9,440 bases of DNA from assembly GCA_003505715.1 (NCBI GenBank), contig DNXU01000577.1, positions 1 to 9,440 on the forward strand, read 5' to 3'. The notes under the pieces are model-generated. The model saw nothing but the letters and a program-made list of their open reading frames with translations. It had not been told where the DNA came from and ran no database searches. The DNA is from Cyanobacteria bacterium UBA8803. GTDB lineage: Bacteria > Cyanobacteriota > Cyanobacteriia > Cyanobacteriales > Coleofasciculaceae. Position 1 is the stretch's first letter. Each line of letters opens with the position of its first letter. Position numbers and translations under genes: made by a program. Below, piece by piece: positions 1-6,249 of this stretch.

Positions 1-23
1 AAGATACAAAAAAAGCTGAGACT
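1..23 (+). repeat. Outer repeat arm, left copy
   Basis: This 23-nt block, starting AAGATAC and ending GCTGAGACT with a run of seven A in the middle, is repeated exactly in inverted orientation at 2342-2364. It begins at the first base of the window, so the true repeat may extend further left. After base 23 the two copies diverge. In the right-hand copy the next sequence, after one base, is the repeat that on this side appears only at 1909. Seen directly in the sequence; what the element is remains unknown. Confidence 0.85.
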
Positions 24-162
24 TCGATGTTCCTGTATTATTCCTTGTGATTCATAGATTACCTGAATTTTGTCCTTATCTAGCTAGCTTTGCCGCTCTA
101 GGTTTTTTTGGATAACTTATTCTTTGGAAGTCCCTTACACGGAGCTCGGTTTCATGTCAAAT

Positions 163-1839
163 TTACACATAGAAATTCGATGCTTCCAACAGCCGAGCTT
201 CGATGAAATCATTGTGTTTGTTATACCAGACACAAGAAAAGTATTTATCTAGATTTTCATCTTCCCATTGGAAGTCGGAACGAAAAAAGTAACCACGGCT
301 TTCCCGCCTGCATAAACAAGAGCGCATTATAGCTTCGGCAACAATTAACCAAGCGATTGAATCACTTAAATTTTCATTGTTTAAGATTAATGTACTCCGA
401 GTTTCCCGAAACCAGTCAATACACTCTTGAGCATAGGATTCATTAAAACTTTTCTGTTGATATTCATACAATCGCCTTCTGATTACTTTTAACAAATCCC
501 CATCGAAATTAGACTTTTGAAAAACCAATTCAAAGTCAAGGGGCTTTTCATCTGCCTGAAGCTGGTTTGCTATATGTTCGCATATTGTACGACCGCTAGC
601 TAAGTAGAGTGACCACGGTAATCCACCAACTCGATTTGCACCAAAGTCGTGCATACATTCACCCGTTACATATACATTTTTCAAATTTGTGCAAAAATCT
701 GTATGTGCAATTCCCCCTAATGAAAAATAAGTAATTGGTTTTACCTTAAATTTTCTCGATTGCTCAATTTTGAAGTTTTGCTTGAGCTGTTGAAATTTTT
801 CATATTCTATGACTTGAAGTCGATCACCATCAACTATTTGATTGAAAACATCAGTTCGCATCTTCTGTGGAAAAAGTTCGAGCAATTTTTCTAAAGCTTT
901 TTTCTCAGGTATGATGGTTTGTTGACAATTTTTTGCTTGTATGGAATTGCTCTGTATTGTTGAATTTAACTCGCAGACTGCTAAATAAAGCGGTCTGTAC
1001 GAAAGGTCGATAAAGTAGTCTATATTCTCATTGCTTAGCCAAATTTTAACGGCTTCAAGATGCGTATCTGTTCCTTTCCCCTCAAATAGCTTTTTTTCTA
1101 ACGAGAAAAGTCGATTTTTATTTTTGTCATAAACTTCTGCCCCAGCAATCTCTTCGGTTGGTGTTAAACCATTTGTATCGATATTCCCGTATCCATGTTT
1201 GAAAAGAAACTCTAGATTCGTTGCCGTACCGCCGCACTCCAGAAAACGACCTAGTATTGTTCCCAAACAGTTGGTATTTATTGAATTGGAATATAGATCT
1301 GCATACCCTCCAGAAGCGAGTACGATTGCGCGACAACGTAATTTTCCAATATAACCGTTTTTCTCATACTGCAATCCTCGACAATAATCTTTATCTGCCA
1401 CCAATCGAGTGACCCACGCATTTATTATCCGCCCTCCAAGTGACTCTAATAGTTCATACATATATTGCAAAAAAACTTTTCCACTTTCAGACTCTAATGC
1501 CAATCCAATTTTGATTGGTTTCAAGGCAACAATGGATGAAAGTTCATCAATTTCATCCTTGAAATATAACTGTAACGCTTTAGCTACAGAAGGATGAGTG
1601 CATTTTCTTCCTAAATCATCCAGATAAGAGGTAAAGTCATGTTTTTTTAGCACAGAGGTGTTCAATGCACCTACAGAGCGATATGTTGAACCTTGTATGC
1701 CACCTCTATCTTTATCCAAATAAGTAATTAAAGTTGTAGCTATTCCTACTTTGAGCAGTTTATAAGTAGCCCAAGTTCCTGCAACTCCTCCTCCTACAAC
1801 AGCAACAGTAGAATTTAAATCAGGAAGTATTTCAATCAT
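163..1839 (-). CDS. FAD-dependent oxidoreductase, fumarate reductase/L-aspartate oxidase-like
   Basis: A 558-residue flavoprotein of the family containing SdhA, FrdA and NadB; probably soluble, with no signal peptide or membrane segment. Seen: a dinucleotide-binding GGGVAG at residues 16-21 after a hydrophobic strand, LASGGYADLY (174-183, the usual ATGG segment), NLEFLFKH (208-215), SLGGIAHTD (373-381), the VTGE and GANRVGG segments (392-406) that close the FAD site, and a C-terminal ESRGYFFRSDF (513-523) like the SRG-x-H-x-R-x-D motif of the helical domain. Length is normal for the family. Odd: the RGEG loop bearing the catalytic Arg reads IAGAE (231-235), and the active-site His before MGG appears to be Tyr371. 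His215 and Arg403 are kept. Canonical aspartate oxidase or fumarate reductase activity is therefore doubtful and the substrate is unknown. The gene is visibly AT-richer than nrdJ and has no operon partner here. No clear Shine-Dalgarno sequence precedes the ATG; a GGGAGAG lies about 25 nt upstream. Confidence 0.82.
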   Translation of the reverse strand: MIEILPDLNSTVAVVGGGVAGTWATYKLLKVGIATTLITYLDKDRGGIQGSTYRSVGALNTSVLKKHDFTSYLDDLGRKCTHPSVAKALQLYFKDEIDELSSIVALKPIKIGLALESESGKVFLQYMYELLESLGGRIINAWVTRLVADKDYCRGLQYEKNGYIGKLRCRAIVLASGGYADLYSNSINTNCLGTILGRFLECGGTATNLEFLFKHGYGNIDTNGLTPTEEIAGAEVYDKNKNRLFSLEKKLFEGKGTDTHLEAVKIWLSNENIDYFIDLSYRPLYLAVCELNSTIQSNSIQAKNCQQTIIPEKKALEKLLELFPQKMRTDVFNQIVDGDRLQVIEYEKFQQLKQNFKIEQSRKFKVKPITYFSLGGIAHTDFCTNLKNVYVTGECMHDFGANRVGGLPWSLYLASGRTICEHIANQLQADEKPLDFELVFQKSNFDGDLLKVIRRRLYEYQQKSFNESYAQECIDWFRETRSTLILNNENLSDSIAWLIVAEAIMRSCLCRRESRGYFFRSDFQWEDENLDKYFSCVWYNKHNDFIEARLLEASNFYV

Positions 1840-1908
1840 ATTTGATTCTATAGTGATGCAACTCTCCCAATAATGGTAGCAAAAATACTATATAAGGCAG
1901 ACTCACTC

Positions 1909-1929
1909 TCAGTAGACCGAAAACTTTTG
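1909..1929 (+). repeat. Inner inverted repeat, left arm
   Basis: A 21-nt block (TCAGTAGACC, then GAAAACTTTTG) that is the exact reverse complement of 2320-2340. Just outside it, left-flank ACTC resembles ACTG at the other end, so similarity extends a few bases further. It bounds, with 2320-2340, a 432-bp interval that could be a small non-autonomous element. In the right-hand block it lies one base from the outer repeat, whereas here it is 1,885 nt away from it. Confidence 0.85.
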
Positions 1930-2319
1930 TGATTGCCTACGGCACCAGCGAAGCTGATCGCGCACAGAAAGATACCTATAAAATTGATTATTGTCAAAAA
2001 AACCGTATTCTTAGATACATTTTTTGGAAAAACCCTTGAGCAAGTTTAAATAAGTAAAACTAATGAATTACCTCAAAACTTAAGGGTAACGTGCCCATCA
2101 AAACACTGTAGCGATAAATATGGCTCAGTTACTTTTAATATTTGGATTTATCTAGTAGACCGCAACTACGGAGTCACCTGTGAAGTCTTCTTGCCATCTG
2201 GCTGATTTTAGTTGATTTTTGGGGCTTATTTATAAGCTAATATTATCATTGAACCAAGCTGTTAGCTTTTGTATATTTCCCCAAAAACTGTATCGTAAAT
2301 TACCATTTTTTAGCCCTCG
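1930..2319. other. Gene-free spacer between inverted repeats
   Basis: No credible gene is seen: frames on both strands are short and AT-rich. It holds several dyads. TTTTTGGGG (2216-2224) pairs perfectly with CCCCAAAAA (2279-2287), enclosing the near-perfect hairpin GCTTATTTATAAGC (2224-2237) and a 7-bp AAGCTAA/TTAGCTT pair. A third copy of the repeat core AGTAGACCG is at 2154-2162. The structure fits a decayed insertion element or MITE-like sequence, but no transposase is present and no clean target duplication is visible. Confidence 0.5.
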
Positions 2320-2364
2320 CAAAAGTTTTCGGTCTACTGACAGTCTCAGCTTTTTTTGTATCTT
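2320..2364 (-). repeat. Right block: inner and outer repeat arms joined
   Basis: Read on the minus strand, this 45-nt block is the outer repeat (matching 1-23), one extra G, then the inner repeat (matching 1909-1929). Both segments match exactly, in the same order and orientation as on the left, where about 1.9 kb carrying the FAD gene separates them. The block looks like the uninterrupted version of the left copy. On the plus strand its TCTCAGC followed by a T-run might act as a weak terminator, but the preceding stem (CTGA/TCAG) is only 4 bp. Confidence 0.85.
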
Positions 2365-2640
2365 TTTCCATCGCTTCAACTCACATTCACGAGAGGGAAA
2401 ATTTATCAGAGAATCCAGCGCGAGAGCCGATGTCTCTGATTGGCTCATGGGCGAGCCCTCTTGGCCATACGCCACTACGCTAGCGTCAGCGGTAGGAAAG
2501 TCTGCGCTCTCCTCCCATACGCCCACATTGGGGGCGGCAAACCGAGTGCCCTTGATATCCCAGCGAGTATCTACTGAGTGACCAACAGGGATATTTATCC
2601 CAAACGCTTGCCCGCTCTGCTTCCTTGGTATTAGGGAAAA
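2365..2640. other. Gene-free, repeat-rich upstream region
   Basis: Two long frames overlap here on opposite strands, neither with recognisable domains nor a good start, so no gene is called. The stretch is GC-richer than its left flank. It contains a direct repeat CCATACGCC (2464-2472 and 2515-2523), the palindrome CGCTAGCG, the dyad GGGATATTTATCCC (2588-2601), and a CCTTGG (2623-2628) that pairs with CCAAGG (2656-2661) around an inner TAGGG/CCCTA stem. It may be the decayed end of a transposable element on the minus strand, but this is only a guess from its texture. Confidence 0.45.
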
Positions 2641-2656
2641 GCCCTATAGATAGTGC
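2641..2656. promoter_or_regulatory. NrdR-box-like operator 1
   Basis: The core CTATAGATAG matches 9 of 10 central positions of the NrdR box consensus (acaCwAtATaTwgtgt), and the following TG also fits. NrdR is a zinc-finger/ATP-cone repressor of ribonucleotide reductase genes across bacteria. The site lies upstream of the proposed -35 element of nrdJ and 41 bp, about four helical turns, from a second similar site. Assigned by eye from the known consensus. Confidence 0.45.
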
Positions 2657-2662
2657 CAAGGC

Positions 2663-2691
2663 TTGGGTTTGGCAATCTTTCCCGCTATATC
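2663..2691 (+). promoter_or_regulatory. Possible nrdJ promoter
   Basis: A TTGGGT (2663-2668) and a TATATC (2686-2691) are separated by 17 nt, an ideal sigma70 spacing with moderate element matches. The second NrdR-like box covers the -10 element. An alternative -10 is TATAGT at 2712-2717, but it has no convincing -35. Between the promoter and the start codon, GGTTT and AAACC (2721-2735) could form a small hairpin. No Shine-Dalgarno sequence is evident before the ATG, which is common in cyanobacteria. Confidence 0.35.
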
Positions 2692-2697
2692 TAGATC
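2682..2697. promoter_or_regulatory. NrdR-box-like operator 2
   Basis: The core CTATATCTAG matches 9 of 10 central positions of the NrdR consensus, although the outer bases fit poorly. It overlaps the proposed -10 element, where a repressor would block RNA polymerase. With the first site it forms the tandem arrangement typical of NrdR-controlled promoters. Weaker than the first box on its own. Confidence 0.38.
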
Positions 2698-2749
2698 GTC
2701 GTTTGATCGCTTATAGTGAAGGTTTGTTCTAAACCAACTAACGTTGATT

Positions 2750-3004
2750 ATGGTTCGAGAGCTTGAGCGAGAACGCATCAAAAGCGATTTTCCAGAAACT
2801 GCACCGGCAGCAAATCCGGTATTCTTTAGAACTTACAGCCGCCAAACTGAAGGGGGTCGCGAGAGTTGGAGTGAGGCTTGCGATCGCACTATCAAGGGCT
2901 TGAGCAAGCTGGGTAAGCTGACACCAGAAGAAACTGACATCCTCAACCGGATGATGCACCAGCTGAAGAGCCTTCCTTCTGGCCGTTGGCTTTGGGTAGG
3001 AGGC
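2750..3004 (+). CDS. nrdJ: Ribonucleotide reductase class II (NrdJ), exon 1
   Basis: The first 85 residues of adenosylcobalamin-dependent ribonucleotide reductase, which makes deoxyribonucleotides in the cytosol for DNA synthesis. The start MVRELERERIKSDFP and the later FFRTYSR and PSGRWLWVGG segments are typical of cyanobacterial NrdJ. The ATG at 2750 is chosen because it gives the usual N-terminus; an in-frame TTG lies 6 nt upstream. Coding ends at GGC, immediately followed by the group II intron 5' end GTGTG. Without splicing, translation would read one Val and stop (TGA 3008-3010), giving an 86-residue fragment. Joining to 5546 restores WVGG-TEWIERPENF. A HIP1 site lies within the exon. 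The neighbouring FAD gene is divergent and not part of this unit. Confidence 0.93.
2880..2887. repeat. HIP1 octamer (cyanobacterial signature)
   Basis: GCGATCGC, the highly iterated palindrome of cyanobacterial genomes. Further copies are at 6736-6743 (inside the intron 2 reading frame), 8018-8025 and 9092-9099 (nrdJ exon 3). None is seen in the AT-rich FAD gene. The copies support a cyanobacterial host. Confidence 0.85.
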
Positions 3005-3495
3005 GTGTGATTCGTTGAGTTGAAACTGGCTCCGGGAAAGGCTACCAGCCAATTCTGAAGCCTTGGGATGACTCGACTGGTGTCTCAAGTTTCGTTACTA
3101 AAGTTGGGTGACAATTACCGAACTTTAGAAGTAGCGTAAACCGAACCAGGATAACTGGATAACCTTGTAGGTGACTCGGATGAAACCGGCACTTTGCGGT
3201 CATAAACAATTTACTAAAGGATGGGAATCTTAATATAAGTATTCCCAATTTCCGAGAAGTCCTACCCTCCAAGCGTGGGAGTGCAAGCATATCCCCCAAC
3301 TAGCGACTGGTTCTCAAAGGTTGAAGCGGGGATAAAAGCTGGTTACACCAAACCGTGCGGTGAATCCCAGCAAGCAAGAGCGCATGGATAACAAAAGTGA
3401 AGGTATGTCTGAACAGTCGTAATCCAGAAAGCAGCGAAAACAACGGTTGATACGCTGCGGTCAAAAGACACTGAGGAACATAGAGCCTGAAAATA

Positions 3496-3501
3496 CCTCC
3501 T
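3496..3501 (+). other. Candidate EBS1 of intron 1
   Basis: CCTCCT is complementary to AGGAGG (2998-3003) at the end of exon 1, leaving the last exon base C3004 unpaired. Its distance to the shared downstream AGTAG block (3531) is about the same as for the EBS1 of intron 2. A second CCTCC at 3521-3525 is an alternative. The loop context is less clear than in intron 2. Confidence 0.4.
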
Positions 3502-3739
3502 TTAAGGACACGCCCTCTTTCCTCCGGCTGAGTAGTACCGTCCTAAACGCTCAAACCAAGGGTTATCTGGAACGAAGTAATCCCTGTATATGCTCTCCTG
3601 AGAGGTCGATCCCAGGAGTAGGTGCCAAACCGCAAGCTTTACAGGGAAGAGATGGAGTCAAAAGCAAATGCCTACCTGTAATGGGTATGGATAGGCTGAC
3701 GGACTCCCGATGATTGGGAAGATGGAGTTTCTAGTAGCG

Positions 3740-5539
3740 ATGGAAAAGTCTAAAACACGGGTAAACCCGATAGTGGAATGGGCAAACGTCAATTGGCGCA
3801 AGCTAGAAAGACGGATGCTGAAGTTGCAAAAGAGAATCTATCAAGCCTCGATGCGGGGAGATGTCAAGGCAGTTCGTAGGCTGCAAAAGACTCTACTAAA
3901 TTCTTGGTCTGCCAAGATGCTGGCAGTCCGCACAGTAACTCAGGATAACGAGGGCAAATCCACTCCTGGCGTAGATGGCAAGGTGGAACTCACCCCAACA
4001 GAACGCTTTGAACTAGTGGAACAACTTGAACTAGGTTGCAAATCCGCTGCGACTCGTCGTGTGTGGATACCTCAACCTGGCAAAACAGAAGAACGTCTTC
4101 TTAGTATCCCAACAATTACTGAACGGGCAAAGCAAGCACTTGTGAAGATGGTCTTGGAACCTGAATGGGAAGCTAAATTTGAGCCTAACAGCTACGGATT
4201 CCGACCTGGACGGAGCTGCATGGATGCCATTGAGGGTGTTAAGATAGCAATCCAGCAAAAGAGCAAGTATGTTCTGGATACTGGCATTGCCCCATACTTT
4301 GACCGAATCAACCATAAAGCACTGCTAGATAAAATTGGGGCATTTCCAAAACTGCGTAGGCAGATTAAAGCATGGCTGAAGTCTGGTGTATTCGACAAAG
4401 GTTCATGGTTTCCCACAGAGGAAAGTACTCCTCAAGTTGGTGTGATTTCACCTTTATTGGCAAATATTGCTCTACATGGAATCGAGGAAGTAGTTAAGAC
4501 TCTAGGGCGTTCCTTACCAGGTAAACAAGCAAATCATGAGCAGGAAATTACTCTAGTCAGATACGCTGCTGACTTTGTTATCCTTCACCCAGGCTTGGGT
4601 GTAATTCATAGGGCAAAAGCGCTGATTGAGGAATTTCTAAAAGGGATGGGTCTTGTACTCAAACCAGAAAAGACTCGGATTGCCCATACTTTGGAAAAAG
4701 TGAATAGTGAAGAATCGGGGTTTGATTTCCTCGGATTCAATATTCGCCAATACCCAGTAGGTAAATACGCTACTGGCAAAAACAAACATGGCGGTCTGCA
4801 AGGGTTTAAGGCTGAGGTGATGCCCAGTAAAAAGGCAATAAATGCGCACTATGAGAGATTGAATCAGGAAATAGAATCACTCAAATCCTGTACTTCTCAA
4901 GTTGAGCTAATTACACGACTCAACCCTATCATAACTGGATGGAGTAAGTACTACTCCAAGACCAATAGTGCCACAACATTCAAAAAGTTAGATCACTTGC
5001 TAACGTTGAAGCTCATTGCCTGGGTAAAAGCCAAACATCTTCACAAATCAACAAAAAGGTGGATTAAAAAATACTTTGGCACGAAAGATGGTTCCTGTTG
5101 GTGCTTCCGGGCAATCACCGATGGTAAAGAGTTATATCTGAATTACCATACTGATTTCCAGATCACAAAACACATCAAAGTTAAAGGAACTGCCAGCCCA
5201 TATGACGGAAACGATATCTATTGGGCTGCCCGCAGGGGTAGAAGTGTTGAAATACCAGTAAGAGTCACCAAACTGCTGAAAAAGCAGCAAGGAAAATGCA
5301 ATGAATGCAGCATATATTTCCGTGATGGAGATGCAATGAAAGTGGAGCATAAAATCCCCAAATTTCAGGGAGGAAAGGACACTTACTCTCAATCCCAACT
5401 CCTACATGGACATGGCCAAGACACAAAATCCCGCCAAGAGCGTACTCATGACAAGAGCCAAATCATTGAGGAGCCGTGTGAGGTGAAAGTCTCAAGCACG
5501 GTTCTGAAGCCGAGTCACATCAGCGATGGTGTGGCTTAG
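3740..5539 (+). CDS. Intron 1 maturase/reverse transcriptase, RT-inactive
   Basis: Intron-encoded protein, 599 residues, expected to bind its intron RNA and aid folding and splicing. The start at 3740 (MEKSK) aligns with the start of the intron 2 protein; an upstream in-frame ATG at 3710 would add ten residues. Order: N-terminal RT-0 region with VTQDN and TPGVDG (66-80), SYGFRPGR (151-158), RT core to about 335 (FLGFNIRQ), maturase X region about 350-445 with WSKYY, and an HNH domain from about 500. Oddities: the metal-binding Asp of RT motif A is Gly182 (DTGIAPYFD), the YADD box reads YAAD (275-278), and TPQGG reads TPQVG. In the HNH, CNEC (520-523) and His537 remain, but the Asn is Gln551, the last His is Gln560 and a zinc Cys is Gly559. 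Reverse transcription and DNA cleavage should be lost; maturase function may survive. The C-terminus is read through domains V and VI. Confidence 0.9.
   Translation: MEKSKTRVNPIVEWANVNWRKLERRMLKLQKRIYQASMRGDVKAVRRLQKTLLNSWSAKMLAVRTVTQDNEGKSTPGVDGKVELTPTERFELVEQLELGCKSAATRRVWIPQPGKTEERLLSIPTITERAKQALVKMVLEPEWEAKFEPNSYGFRPGRSCMDAIEGVKIAIQQKSKYVLDTGIAPYFDRINHKALLDKIGAFPKLRRQIKAWLKSGVFDKGSWFPTEESTPQVGVISPLLANIALHGIEEVVKTLGRSLPGKQANHEQEITLVRYAADFVILHPGLGVIHRAKALIEEFLKGMGLVLKPEKTRIAHTLEKVNSEESGFDFLGFNIRQYPVGKYATGKNKHGGLQGFKAEVMPSKKAINAHYERLNQEIESLKSCTSQVELITRLNPIITGWSKYYSKTNSATTFKKLDHLLTLKLIAWVKAKHLHKSTKRWIKKYFGTKDGSCWCFRAITDGKELYLNYHTDFQITKHIKVKGTASPYDGNDIYWAARRGRSVEIPVRVTKLLKKQQGKCNECSIYFRDGDAMKVEHKIPKFQGGKDTYSQSQLLHGHGQDTKSRQERTHDKSQIIEEPCEVKVSSTVLKPSHISDGVA
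5471..5504 (+). ncRNA. Group II intron domain V, intron 1
   Basis: A 34-nt catalytic hairpin: GAGCCGTG pairs with CACGGTTC, a two-base bulge follows, and a distal TGAGGT/GTCTCA stem is capped by a GAAA tetraloop. The catalytic AGC triad is in the 5' strand. It also encodes part of the C-terminus of the intron protein. Confidence 0.93.
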
Positions 5540-5545
5540 GGTAAT
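5505..5545 (+). ncRNA. Domain VI and 3' splice site, intron 1
   Basis: An irregular stem (AGCC/GGCT outer, CACATC with GATGGTG inner) is followed by TTAGGGTAAT and the splice site. A5538, eight bases from the 3' end, is the likely lariat branch point, the same position as in intron 2. The TAG stop codon of the intron protein (5537-5539) contains this adenosine. Confidence 0.8.
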
Positions 5546-5659
5546 ACGGAATGGATTGAAAGGCCAGAAAACTTCTCAGGTGCTTATAACTGTACGTCCA
5601 CCAACGTGGTAGATTGGCATTCCTTCGGTTTAATGATGGATTTAGCCATGATGGGTTGT
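5546..5659 (+). CDS. nrdJ: Ribonucleotide reductase class II (NrdJ), exon 2
   Basis: A 38-codon exon (NrdJ residues 86-123) between the two introns, starting TEWIERPENFSGAYNC and ending DLAMMGC. Cys101, in NCTSTN, corresponds to the first active-site redox cysteine (Cys119 of the Lactobacillus leichmannii enzyme), which forms a disulfide with the cysteine at 417 during nucleotide reduction. The exon is in phase 0 at both ends, so skipping it would keep frame but remove this cysteine. It ends with GGTTGT, the probable IBS1 for intron 2. If intron 2 is retained, the frame stops after five codons (VRFVG). Confidence 0.92.
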
Positions 5660-6011
5660 GTGCGATTCGTTGGCTAGAAACCAAGCCCTGCAAGGGTTTT
5701 GGGGGATAAGCCGCAAGGTAAATTATAGAACCTTGACAACTTGATAGTCATGTTGGTGACATCGAAACAATCGATGAAGTCCAACCCCCTCAGTGTAAGG
5801 GTGAAAGCACTTTCCCCACGGTAGCGACTAGCCATCAATCCGTGAAGCGGGAATGAACGGTGGTAAGAGGTCAGTCCAGACCTCAACTCCAACTAGCAAG
5901 AGAGTATGGTTAGCGTCAGCGCGAATCTACGTCTGAATCATCGTCATCATATAAAACAGCCTAGTGGGCTAACAGGCTGTGCCAAAAGGCAAGGGTAGAG
6001 TGACCGGAATT

Positions 6012-6017
6012 GCAACC
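6012..6017 (+). other. EBS1 of intron 2
   Basis: GCAACC pairs with all six last bases of exon 2 (GGTTGT, 5654-5659), with one G-U pair at the splice-site end. It lies in the loop of a hairpin closed by GACCG (6002-6006) and CGGTC (6021-6025), as expected for the EBS1 loop of domain I. Confidence 0.65.
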
Positions 6018-6249
6018 GTTCGGTCTGCACCACTCGTAACCCCGGTGAACAGTAGGAACCTAAACTCTCAACCAATGACTATCAGGAACGAAGTAACCAC
6101 ATAGTTTCTCTCAGGAAGGTCGATGCCTGAGTAGGTGCTAACCGGATGAACTATGGGGCGAGATTGAGTCAGAAGCTAATGCCTACAGTAATGTGTAGGA
6201 TACGCTGACGGACTCACGGGAAACAGATATATGTAGGTACTTTTTAGCA

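Larger units (their letters stand above)
3005..5545 (+). mobile_element. Group II intron 1 in nrdJ (2,541 nt)
   Basis: A self-splicing retroelement intron of the bacterial/chloroplast-like class. Seen: the 5' end GTGTGATTCG (GUGYG consensus), about 0.7 kb of structured ribozyme sequence (domains I-III, 3005 to about 3700) without other genes, a domain IV reading frame for an RT/maturase, a canonical domain V, and a domain VI ending ...TTAGGGTAAT. Precise removal joins nrdJ codons in phase 0 and restores the conserved protein, which fixes both borders. Its D1 segment (for example GGAACGAAGTAA, then GGTCGAT and GAGTAGGTGC) is clearly related to that of intron 2, so the two belong to one lineage. 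The encoded protein has lost RT catalytic residues, so the intron is probably immobile. Confidence 0.93.

Noticed and set aside
1127..1597. Short frames inside the FAD gene on either strand
   Set aside because: They are antisense or out-of-frame shadows of a 558-residue gene with clear family motifs.
1840..1908. Promoter of the FAD gene (TATAGT near 1890 on the minus strand)
   Set aside because: The -10-like hexamers have no acceptable -35 at proper spacing.
1..2364. CRISPR array from the repeats
   Set aside because: There are only two or three copies, in inverted orientation, with no regular spacers.
2219..2581. Overlapping frames on both strands (plus 2219-2581, minus 2230-2526)
   Set aside because: They exclude each other, cover the inverted repeat, show no recognisable domain and have no good start signals.
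2365..2749. Cobalamin riboswitch upstream of the B12-dependent nrdJ
   Set aside because: No B12-box-like sequence was seen, and such switches normally control B12-independent isoenzymes, not NrdJ itself.
2744..3010. A free-standing 88-residue protein ending at the TGA at 3008
   Set aside because: It is nrdJ exon 1 read into the intron; splicing at 3004/5546 continues the conserved NrdJ sequence.
3447..3713. An 88-codon plus-strand frame before the intron 1 maturase
   Set aside because: It lies in conserved ribozyme domains I-III; the matching region of intron 2 has no corresponding frame.
3710..3739. Earlier start (ATG 3710) for the intron 1 maturase
   Set aside because: The intron 2 protein aligns from the ATG at 3740, and the ten extra residues have no counterpart.
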